The notes below the pieces were generated by a model. The model was not told the DNA's origin and did no database searches. It saw only the letters and a program-made list of their open reading frames with translations. DNA of 5,128 nucleotides from Actinomycetota bacterium (lineage in GTDB: Bacteria > Actinomycetota > Acidimicrobiia > Acidimicrobiales > CADCTF01): assembly GCA_019348305.1 (NCBI GenBank), contig JAHWJQ010000159.1, forward strand, positions 1 to 5,128, given 5' to 3'. Position numbers and translations under genes: made by a program. Below are positions 1 to 5,128 of this stretch, one piece after another. The stretch's first letter is position 1. Each line of letters begins with the position of its first letter.

Positions 1-290
1 CTCGGTACCCCCGGAGCACTCCGGTTGGCCCACGATCCGAAAAGCGGGACGTAATCGCGCAGAGCTTCGAGGCCAGGGGCGCGTCGCCGGAGTTGGTCAT
101 GGACTTCTTCGCGAACGAGCTAGATGGTTGGACGAGGGTCGGTGGCGTCGAGAAGATCGGCGTCAACACCTTTCGTGGCCACTGGCAGAAGGACCGACTC
201 CGGCTGACCGTGAGCGCGACGTCGGGCCCGACACTGAGCGGCGAGAGCGAGCCTGTCAGCCAGTACAGCCTCTCCCTCCGCACCGAGTAG
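1..290 (+). CDS. C-terminal part of an unrecognised small protein (5' end outside window)
   Basis: The reading frame is open from base 3 to a TAG stop at 288-290, giving 95 residues. The TTG at 93 and ATG at 99 lie inside this frame and are probably not the true start, because the frame upstream is equally codon-like. Third codon positions are mostly G or C, as expected for a real gene here. The fragment begins RYPRSTPV. It contains a helical stretch (SPELVMDFFANELDGW, about residues 28-43) followed by alternating hydrophobic/charged strands (GHWQKDRLRLTVSA). This 'helix with xxFFxxELxGW, then W-K-x-x-x-L-x-V-x-A' layout resembles small secreted or lipoprotein-like hypothetical proteins of actinobacteria. 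The N-terminus that would show a signal peptide is missing, so I give no function. It converges on the sensor kinase gene, with 19 bases between the two stop codons. Moderately sure it is a gene; its identity is unknown. Confidence 0.6.
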   Translation, partial: RYPRSTPVGPRSEKRDVIAQSFEARGASPELVMDFFANELDGWTRVGGVEKIGVNTFRGHWQKDRLRLTVSATSGPTLSGESEPVSQYSLSLRTE

Positions 291-298
291 ATGGCAAC

Positions 299-316
299 GA
301 TCACGGGGATCACGGG
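299..316. repeat. Perfect 9-bp tandem duplication across the kinase stop
   Basis: GATCACGGG occurs twice back to back, at 299-307 and 308-316. The second copy contains the minus-strand TGA stop of the sensor kinase (310-312). The repeat lies in the short gap between two convergent genes. It may be a small replication-slippage duplication and has no evident function. Confidence 0.6.
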
Positions 317-1764
317 CGGGCCGTAGTAGGAGCCACTGGAGAAGGTGCTTCTTCGGCCGGCAGGTGAGAGAGGCGCGGGGAAAGGTGTGGGTTGGGCAGG
401 CGGACGGTGAACCGGGCGCCACCGCCAGGTTCGTTCGACGCGCTGACGCTGCCACCCTGGACCTCCGCGTGTCGCCGGGCGATTGCGAGCCCGAGGCCAG
501 AGCCGCCACGACTCCGGGACTGGTCCGACTTGTAGAACCGGTCGAAGATTCGCTCGAGGTCTCCGTCCGCAATGCCCGCGCCACTATCCACGATGTCGAT
601 CACCGTGTCCGCCCCTTCATACCGAGCGCGCACTCGGACGGCGCCACCCCCGTGCACGACCGCATTGTCGAGAAGGTTGGAGAGGATCCGGCCCAATCGC
701 ATCGGTTCGGCGCAAATCGTGACATCGGGAGCGACTGCGTTCTCGATCGCCGCGGCACGTCGAAGGTCTGCAGCCCGCACCACCGCGTCGACAGCGTCAC
801 GCACCCGAAGTGGTTCCGTAGGGGCCGGTTCTGCAGTGGTGTCGAGCTCCGAGAGCTCCAAGAGCTCCAGCACGAGATCCCGAAGGCGGCGGGCGTCGGA
901 AACGAGGATCGCGGCTGACCGTCGAACAGAGGGTGGCAGCTCGTCCAGCAGCTCCTCGAGGACCGATGCCGCCGCGAACATCCCCGTGATCGGTGTACGG
1001 AGCTCGTGGGCCACGTCGGCGGTGAACCGTTTTTCCCTCGCTGCGACGTTCTCGAGCTCTTTCACGAGGCACTGCACCTCGTCGGCCATGTGGTTGAACG
1101 ATCCCGCCAGGCCTCCGAACTCGTCGTTCGACGCCGCCGGGAGCCTTGCGCTCAGGTCGCCGGAGGCAATCGCCTCTGCCGCACTGGCTACACCGGCCAC
1201 CGGACGGAGGGTCGCGCGCGAGACCACTTCGCCCACCGCGCCTGCCGCTGCGACGGTCACTGCCCAAGCAGCCGCGGCTACCCGTGCGAGCTCGCTCAAG
1301 CTTGCTTCGAGCTGCTCCATCGAGAAGAAGAAGTAGTAGTAGGTGCTTTGAGGGCCCGCAGCGCGAATCACGAGCGCGCGGCGGCCCCGCACGACCGTCT
1401 CGGCTCCTTCAACGTCGGTACTCTTCCCTTGCCGGAGCTGCTGTGGGATGTCATTAGTGCCGAGCGCGGGTGACGAGGTGAAGATCGCGTCGGGGGCAAC
1501 CGCGACCATGCCGGCCTCCGAGGGGACTCCGTATGTTGCTTGGAGGCGGTCGAAACTGGCGGCGTCCAGCTGTCGAGGCGCGAGAGCCATTGCCACTTTG
1601 GCCTGTTGTTCTGACGCGTTGCGGAAGTTCCGCAATCGATACTCCCGAGCGGCGACGAATGTCGCCGAGGCAACGACGCCGCCGCTGATGCCGGCGACGA
1701 GAACGAACGCGGCGGTAAGTCGCCGGCGGAACCGGTGCGGTCGCGGGCCGCGCCGTTCACCCAC
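310..1764 (-). CDS. Sensor histidine kinase with HAMP domain (MtrB/CseC-like two-component sensor)
   Basis: This is a 484-residue membrane kinase that autophosphorylates on His and passes the phosphate to the response regulator encoded just upstream. From the GTG at 1764 the order is: basic N-terminus; membrane segment about 16-39; extracytoplasmic sensor region about 40-158; membrane segment about 159-180; HAMP linker about 181-232; HisKA with the H-box FTADVAHELRTP (phospho-acceptor His253); HATPase_c with the N-box LSNLLDNA (Asn363, Asn367), G1 DSGAG (Asp393), F-box IFDRFYK and G2 GSGLGL (about 421-426). All catalytic boxes are intact. A Pro/Ala-rich tail of about 27 residues ends the protein. 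The GTG start overlaps the regulator stop by 8 bases, which suggests translational coupling. The frame stays open further upstream to 1920, but that part lies over the regulator gene and adds nothing kinase-like. The sensed signal cannot be read from the sequence. Length and layout are typical of actinobacterial OmpR-partner kinases. Confidence 0.95.
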   Translation of the reverse strand: MGERRGPRPHRFRRRLTAAFVLVAGISGGVVASATFVAAREYRLRNFRNASEQQAKVAMALAPRQLDAASFDRLQATYGVPSEAGMVAVAPDAIFTSSPALGTNDIPQQLRQGKSTDVEGAETVVRGRRALVIRAAGPQSTYYYFFFSMEQLEASLSELARVAAAAWAVTVAAAGAVGEVVSRATLRPVAGVASAAEAIASGDLSARLPAASNDEFGGLAGSFNHMADEVQCLVKELENVAAREKRFTADVAHELRTPITGMFAAASVLEELLDELPPSVRRSAAILVSDARRLRDLVLELLELSELDTTAEPAPTEPLRVRDAVDAVVRAADLRRAAAIENAVAPDVTICAEPMRLGRILSNLLDNAVVHGGGAVRVRARYEGADTVIDIVDSGAGIADGDLERIFDRFYKSDQSRSRGGSGLGLAIARRHAEVQGGSVSASNEPGGGARFTVRLPNPHLSPRLSHLPAEEAPSPVAPTTARP

Positions 1765-2485
1765 GCTCAAATCGGTACCCCACGCCGCGGACCGTTGTGA
1801 TGTAGTCGTTTCCGTCCGGCGGCGGGCCCAGCTTGCCGCGAAGCCGCTTGACTGCCATGTCGACGAGCCGGGAGTCGCCCAGGTAGTCATATCCCCACAC
1901 TCGCTCGAGAAGCTTCTCACGAGTGAGGACGATCCCTGCGTTGCGAACGAGCTCAGAAACGAGGCGGAACTCGATCGTTGTCAACGCCAGCTCTTCTCCA
2001 TTGCGGTAGGCACGAAAAGCTGCCTCATCGACGGCGACGTCTCGTGCACTGATGCCCCCTGGGCCGTCCGGCGTGTCTCCCGCGGCGCGGCGGAGGACGG
2101 CTCGGATCCGCGCTGCCAGCTCCGCCGGTTCGAACGGCTTGGTCAGGTAGTCGTCGGCACCCAGCTCCAAGCCTGCGACGACATCGGTGACGTCGGTCTT
2201 CGCCGTGAGCATCACGATCGGCACGCCCGAGGTCTTCCTGATCTCGCGGCAAACGTCAAAGCCGCTCATCGACGGCAGCATGAGGTCGAGGACGACGACG
2301 TCGATGGGGTCCCGGCTCGCCACCCGCTTCAACGCATCGGCCCCGTCCCCGACGCCGTCGACCGAGAAACCGGCCCGCTCGAGGACGATCGTTGCCGCTT
2401 CCCGAACGGAGGCATCGTCCTCGACCAGGAGCACTCGCTGTCCCACCTCCTCAGCGTGCCACGCGTCGCGACCTACGGACACCAT
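1757..2485 (-). CDS. OmpR/PhoB-family response regulator (MtrA-like)
   Basis: This is a DNA-binding transcription factor switched by phosphorylation, the partner of the kinase that follows. From the ATG at 2485 it has 242 residues. The receiver domain (about 17-132) shows the acidic pocket VEDD (22-24), phospho-acceptor Asp67 in VVLDLMLP, Thr94 in VMLTAK, the switch Tyr113, and Lys116 in DDYLTKPF. The winged-helix domain (about 145-242) includes LTREKLLERVWGYD, recognition-helix region SRLVDMAVKRLRGKL and the wing TTVRGVGYRF. The receiver segment SGVPIVMLTAKTD is very close to actinobacterial MtrA, but the gene neighbours do not let me assign that name. The ATG shares its A with the GH15 stop (TGATG), consistent with coupling. 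A second candidate start is the GTG at 2434, preceded by a good Shine-Dalgarno sequence. It would give 225 residues beginning MLLVEDD. The start is therefore uncertain, the family is not. Confidence 0.95.
   Translation of the reverse strand: MVSVGRDAWHAEEVGQRVLLVEDDASVREAATIVLERAGFSVDGVGDGADALKRVASRDPIDVVVLDLMLPSMSGFDVCREIRKTSGVPIVMLTAKTDVTDVVAGLELGADDYLTKPFEPAELAARIRAVLRRAAGDTPDGPGGISARDVAVDEAAFRAYRNGEELALTTIEFRLVSELVRNAGIVLTREKLLERVWGYDYLGDSRLVDMAVKRLRGKLGPPPDGNDYITTVRGVGYRFERG
2445..2451 (-). promoter_or_regulatory. Shine-Dalgarno AGGAGGT inside the 5' end of the regulator gene
   Basis: The minus strand reads AGGAGGT here, a near-perfect match to the anti-Shine-Dalgarno sequence. A GTG codon lies 10 bases downstream (2434-2432), in frame and exactly at the start of the conserved LLVEDD strand. 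It is the best ribosome-binding match upstream of any start in the window, so it may set the true start of the regulator instead of the ATG at 2485. The spacing is slightly long, and the match could also be chance within Glu-Glu-Val codons. Confidence 0.4.
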
Positions 2486-4278
2486 CAACGTTCTTCGTCG
2501 CCACGGGCACGGGCCGGTCCTCGGCCGCCACCGAGGTTGTGGGCAGTGTTCACGAGCGCGACGTGGGTGAAGGCCTGGGGGAAGTTTCCGACGAGTCGCC
2601 CACGGACGGTGTCGTACTCCTCGGAGAGGAGGCCGACATCGTTGGCCAGCCCGCACAGGCGCTGGAAGAGGGCTCGGCCCTCGTCAACTCGTCCTTGGAG
2701 AAGGTAGTTGTCGGCGAGCCAGAAGGAGCACGGGAGGAACGCCCCCTCGCCGCCCGGGAGCCCGTCGATCTCGCCGAAGCTGCGGTCGGCGTAGCGGTGC
2801 ACGAAGCCCCGCCCGAGGAGCTCTGCCTCAATGGCGGCCACCGTCCCGACCATCCGCGGATCGCGGGCATCGAGGAACCCCACCAGCGGCAGCATGAGCA
2901 GGCTCGCGTCAAGTTCCGGGCGCCCGTAGGACTGTGTGAAGGCGCCGCGGTCGGCATCGAAGCCGTGGCGGCACACGTCGGCGCGGATCTCCTCGCGCAA
3001 GGACCGCCAGCGCTGCGCCGGCCCGTCGAGGCCGAAGAGCTCGACGGCCTTGACGGCCCGATCGGCGGCGACCCAGGCCATCACCTTCGAGTGGGTGAAG
3101 TGCCGGCGGGGGCCTCGCACCTCCCAGATCCCTTCATCGGGGTCGCGCCAGTGGCCCTCCAGGAACTCCATCAGCGCTCGCTGCAGCTGCCACGAAAAGG
3201 GGTCAGGGCTCACTCCGGCGCGGCGGGCCTGGTGCAGGCAATCCATGACCTCGCCGTACACATCGAGCTGGAACTGGCGGCTGGCGGCGTTCCCGATCCG
3301 CACCGGGCGCGAGCCCTCATAGCCCTCGAGCCAGTCGAGCTCCAGCTCCGGAAGCCGTCGCTCTCCCGCGGGGCCGTACATGATGTGCATCTGCTCGGGC
3401 GCGCCGGCCGTGGCTCGCAGCAACCAGTCCCTCCATGCCACAGCTTCTGCCTCATAACCGCCGAGAAGCAGGGCATACAGGCTGAAGGTGGCATCACGGA
3501 GCCAGCAGTAGCGGTAGTCCCAGTTGCGCACGCCGCCGAGGTCCTCGGGCAGCGACGTCGTGGCCGCCGCCACGAGCCCGCCGGTCGGGGCGTGGGTGAG
3601 CGCCTTGAGGGTGATCAGGGAGCGCAGTACCTCGTCGCGGTAGGGGCCCCTGGTCTCACAACGATCCGACCAGTCGGTCCACCAGCGCGTCGTTGCCGCC
3701 ACCGCCTCGGCAGCGTCGACCGCCTCTGGCGGCGGTTCGTGTGACGGATGCCAGGTGAGTACGAACGGCACCCGTTCGCCGGCGGCGACGTCGAATTCGG
3801 CCACCGTCGCCAGCCCCTCGCCGTGGGTGTCGACCGGGGTTCGCAGTTCGAGCGCGTCGGGCCCGCCGATCGCACGCAGCGCGCCCTCGGCGCGCCGCAC
3901 CCACGGGACGGTCGAGCCGTAGTCGAAGCGGATGACAAGGTCCATCCGCATCCGCACCCGCCCCTCGAGCCCTTCGACGACGCGGACGACGTCCGGCGCC
4001 GCCCCTCGGATGGGCATGCAGTCGATGACGCGAACAGAGCCGGCCGGGGTGTCGTGGACCGTCTCGAGGACGAGGGTGCCTGGTCGGTAACGCCGGCGTG
4101 TAGCAGACGGCTCGGCCGGCGCGATGCGCCAGAACCCGTTGTCTTCGGTGCCCACGAGCGAGGCGAGGCAGGCCGGCGAGTCGAACCGGGGCACGCACAA
4201 CCAGTCGATGGAGCCGGTTCTCCCGACCAGCGCGGCAGTCTGGGTGTCACCGATGATGGCGTAGTCCTCGATCTTCAC
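2485..4278 (-). CDS. GH15 family glycoside hydrolase (trehalase / glucoamylase-like)
   Basis: This inverting alpha-glucosidic hydrolase has 597 residues from GTG 4278, a normal length for bacterial GH15 enzymes. No signal peptide or membrane segment is visible, so it should be cytoplasmic. The N-terminal beta-sandwich opens with the family signature IEDYAIIGDTQTAALVG and SIDWLCVPRFDSPA. The (alpha/alpha)6 barrel follows from about residue 215, with GGVRNWDYRYCWLRDATF (248-265), DEGIWEVRG (general-acid candidate Glu386) and GLLSEEYD (general-base candidate Glu553/Glu554). These roles are assigned by family analogy. Actinobacterial members include characterised trehalases, but the motifs do not separate trehalose from maltodextrin substrates. 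An in-frame ATG at 4347 would add 23 residues. I prefer the GTG because G/C at third positions is only about half in that extension against a clear majority after it, and because the family normally begins right before IEDYA. It is followed by the regulator gene with a one-base overlap. Confidence 0.93.
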   Translation of the reverse strand: MKIEDYAIIGDTQTAALVGRTGSIDWLCVPRFDSPACLASLVGTEDNGFWRIAPAEPSATRRRYRPGTLVLETVHDTPAGSVRVIDCMPIRGAAPDVVRVVEGLEGRVRMRMDLVIRFDYGSTVPWVRRAEGALRAIGGPDALELRTPVDTHGEGLATVAEFDVAAGERVPFVLTWHPSHEPPPEAVDAAEAVAATTRWWTDWSDRCETRGPYRDEVLRSLITLKALTHAPTGGLVAAATTSLPEDLGGVRNWDYRYCWLRDATFSLYALLLGGYEAEAVAWRDWLLRATAGAPEQMHIMYGPAGERRLPELELDWLEGYEGSRPVRIGNAASRQFQLDVYGEVMDCLHQARRAGVSPDPFSWQLQRALMEFLEGHWRDPDEGIWEVRGPRRHFTHSKVMAWVAADRAVKAVELFGLDGPAQRWRSLREEIRADVCRHGFDADRGAFTQSYGRPELDASLLMLPLVGFLDARDPRMVGTVAAIEAELLGRGFVHRYADRSFGEIDGLPGGEGAFLPCSFWLADNYLLQGRVDEGRALFQRLCGLANDVGLLSEEYDTVRGRLVGNFPQAFTHVALVNTAHNLGGGRGPARARGDEER

Positions 4279-4280
4279 GA

Positions 4281-4293
4281 GCGACCCCGTCGC
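4281..4293 (-). promoter_or_regulatory. Short hairpin touching the GH15 start
   Basis: The arms GCGAC and GTCGC (5 bp) enclose a 3-base loop, read on the minus strand as GCGAC-GGG-GTCGC. It ends only 2 bases before the preferred GTG start (4278). The only G-rich ribosome-binding candidate (GGGG) lies in the loop and the first base of the 3' arm, so folding could limit translation. The stem is short and the sequence GC-rich, so chance is possible. Confidence 0.3.
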
Positions 4294-4336
4294 TGGACCC
4301 CGGTATCGGCGTTGCACACAACCAACGCCAGGTCCA
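4294..4336 (-). promoter_or_regulatory. Two-tier hairpin / inverted repeat in the GH15 leader
   Basis: An inner perfect 7-bp dyad, GGCGTTG (4308-4314) and CAACGCC (4323-4329), has an 8-base loop. It is nested inside an outer 6-bp dyad, TGGACC (4294-4299) and GGTCCA (4331-4336). The internal loop between the tiers is asymmetric: 8 bases on one side and 1 on the other. It abuts the next hairpin directly. It could be a folded 5' leader or a protein-binding operator. It is non-coding only if the GTG at 4278 is the true start. Confidence 0.4.
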
Positions 4337-4386
4337 TCTTCGAGCATCGCGCCCGACCATCACGGCGCCGCGACGGCCATGTATCA

Positions 4387-4396
4387 GTTCCGGAAC
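4387..4396. promoter_or_regulatory. 10-bp perfect palindrome GTTCCGGAAC
   Basis: This exact palindrome lies 109 bases upstream of the GH15 GTG, in the intergenic region. The symmetry does not extend beyond 10 bp. It could be an operator half or an ECF-sigma -35-like GGAAC element, but no matching -10 motif at proper spacing was found. Confidence 0.25.
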
Positions 4397-4451
4397 ATTT
4401 GTCGCCGACGACCGGAGCCGGCGCGGCCGCCATCAGTCGCTCATTCCCGTC

Positions 4452-5128
4452 TTAGGAGAAGTTGGCCGGTTGGCGCGCCCGTGATCGGTCTTGGTCGTCT
4501 TCGAACTCACGCTCGGCGCTCTCGTCCAACAGCCGCAGTTGGCGCTCCAGCGCCGCCTTGCGCGCTGGTGGCGCCATGTCCAGGAGCTTCGTGACAGCCC
4601 CCCGAAGCCGGCGTTTCACCTGGAGAGACCTCGCTGAGTACAGACGGATCTCATCGAAGGCCAGCCCGACGTAGTCGTCCCAGGACAAACGGGGGGAAAT
4701 GGCGCGTAGTTGACCGTGCTCGTCCGCCCGAAGCTCGGAGGGGAACTGCCGGCGCGCCAGGCGACGGAGGAGGTCATGGAGCTGGTCGATCGCCTGAGCT
4801 GCAGTCGTCGGGTCGTTCACGCCGGGCGAAAGCGCTCGCTCGGCGATGTCAACGATCTGTCGGAACCCGAAAGCGGCGTCCTGTTCAATCGTGCGCTCGG
4901 TGGCGAAGGCGACGCAACCGAGGAGCTTGTGGTCGTCGAAGTCCCGGCCGTCGGACCAGACCTCCAAGACCCGCTCTCCCTCGGCCACGAACTCCCCGAT
5001 GGTGGGGACGATGCGGATGACCAAGTCGCACTCGCTGGCGAGCGTGAGCAGGCGTTCCTCGTCGACGGCGACGACGACGCCCGAACGGGCAGACGGGATC
5101 GTCTGGTCGGGCAGCCAGCACGGCGGCA
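4452..5128 (-). CDS. DUF2254 family membrane protein, C-terminal part (5' end outside window)
   Basis: The frame is open from the right edge to a stop at 4452, giving 224 residues. The TTG at 5024 is inside the frame and is not a credible start, because family sequence continues upstream of it (SGVVVAVDEERLL, ECDLVIRIVPTIGEFVAEG). Other diagnostic parts are RTIEQDAAFGFRQIVDIAERALSPGVNDPTTA, here split as RTIEQDAAFGFRQ and ERALSPGVNDPTTAAQAID. SPG(I/V)NDPxTA is the best-known conserved motif of this family. DUF2254 proteins are predicted membrane proteins with an N-terminal group of membrane helices, which would lie outside the window, and a soluble C-terminal domain, seen here. Their function is unknown to me. 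The end is charged and probably helical (about the last 60 residues, rich in Arg, Glu and Leu). The gene lies on the same strand as the GH15 operon, 173 bases before its GTG, and may or may not share its transcript. Confidence 0.88.
   Translation of the reverse strand, partial: PPCWLPDQTIPSARSGVVVAVDEERLLTLASECDLVIRIVPTIGEFVAEGERVLEVWSDGRDFDDHKLLGCVAFATERTIEQDAAFGFRQIVDIAERALSPGVNDPTTAAQAIDQLHDLLRRLARRQFPSELRADEHGQLRAISPRLSWDDYVGLAFDEIRLYSARSLQVKRRLRGAVTKLLDMAPPARKAALERQLRLLDESAEREFEDDQDRSRARQPANFS

Larger units (their letters stand above)
4279..4451. other. Intergenic region between DUF2254 gene and GH15 gene
   Basis: This is the only sizeable non-coding stretch of the window, and the expected place for the operon promoter on the minus strand. 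It contains a 10-bp palindrome (4387-4396) and two abutting potential hairpins (4281-4336). I see no convincing -35/-10 pair. A GATACA-like element lies just after the palindrome in the minus direction, but no good -35 box lies 16-18 bases before it. No T-rich intrinsic terminator follows the DUF2254 stop at 4452, so readthrough from that gene into GH15 is possible. Confidence 0.6.

Noticed and set aside
340..352. Possible terminator hairpin AGAAG-GTG-CTTCT downstream of the plus-strand gene
   Set aside because: The stem is only 5 bp, lies inside the kinase coding end, and is followed by TCGGCCGG rather than a T tract, so it does not qualify as an intrinsic terminator.
1323..1340. Trinucleotide run in the kinase gene (encoding Tyr-Tyr-Tyr-Phe-Phe-Phe)
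   Set aside because: It looks like a microsatellite, but aromatic residues just before the second membrane segment are normal in this kinase class, so protein constraint explains it well enough.
1448..2707. Long plus-strand open frame (419 codons) antisense to regulator and kinase
   Set aside because: It spans three real minus-strand genes and their overlaps, and its translation is low in structure-like pattern. It is explained by codon bias on the other strand.
2392..3744. Long plus-strand open frame (450 codons) antisense to the GH15 and regulator genes
   Set aside because: The minus-strand GH15 protein matches its family along this whole length. The plus-strand translation has no recognisable domain and is the kind of mirror frame that GC-rich genes produce by default.
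4279..4347. N-terminal extension of the GH15 protein from the ATG at 4347
   Set aside because: G/C at third codon positions falls to about half in these 23 codons, the residues do not resemble the family, and the conserved start of the family coincides with the GTG at 4278. Kept only as an alternative.
4397..4451. Search for an intrinsic terminator after the DUF2254 stop
   Set aside because: Only short GC-rich self-complementary bits (such as GTCG/CGAC) were found, with no strong stem and no T run.
3748..4455. Plus-strand open frame across the 5' part of GH15 and the intergenic region
   Set aside because: It is a mirror frame of the GH15 gene; the translation is rich in Arg, Asp, Pro and Gly with no family resemblance.

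Overview
This window comes from a high-GC bacterium, most likely an actinomycete (Actinomycetota). The evidence is strong G/C preference at third codon positions, frequent GTG starts, an OmpR-type response regulator that reads like actinobacterial MtrA, and a GH15 enzyme of the type common in actinobacteria. No RNA gene, mobile element, CRISPR array or phage sequence was seen. Coding density is high: the only sizeable gap is 173 bases.

Layout from left to right. Bases 1-290 hold the 3' end of a plus-strand gene for a small protein I do not recognise. It runs convergently into the next gene with only 19 bases between the stops. All other genes are on the minus strand and are transcribed right to left. 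Reading in that direction, the C-terminal part of a DUF2254 membrane-protein gene enters from the right edge and ends at 4452. A 173-base non-coding stretch (4279-4451) follows, with a short palindrome and two abutting potential hairpins. Next is a GH15 trehalase/glucoamylase-type glycosidase (4278-2485), then an OmpR/PhoB-family response regulator (2485-1757), then its HAMP-containing sensor histidine kinase (1764-310).

The last three genes are packed as an operon. The GH15 stop and the regulator ATG share one base (TGATG), and the kinase GTG overlaps the regulator stop by 8 bases. The kinase has two membrane segments around an extracytoplasmic sensor region of about 120 residues and all the usual catalytic boxes. 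The regulator keeps the full set of receiver-domain residues and a winged-helix DNA-binding domain. The plain reading is that an external or envelope signal is passed to transcription, with a cytoplasmic alpha-glucosidic enzyme (trehalose or maltodextrin turnover) made from the same message. The link between enzyme and signalling is inferred from gene order and overlap only.

I found no clearly undescribed system. The points most worth checking are the enzyme/two-component coupling, the structured leader before the GH15 gene, and the unidentified convergent gene at the left edge.
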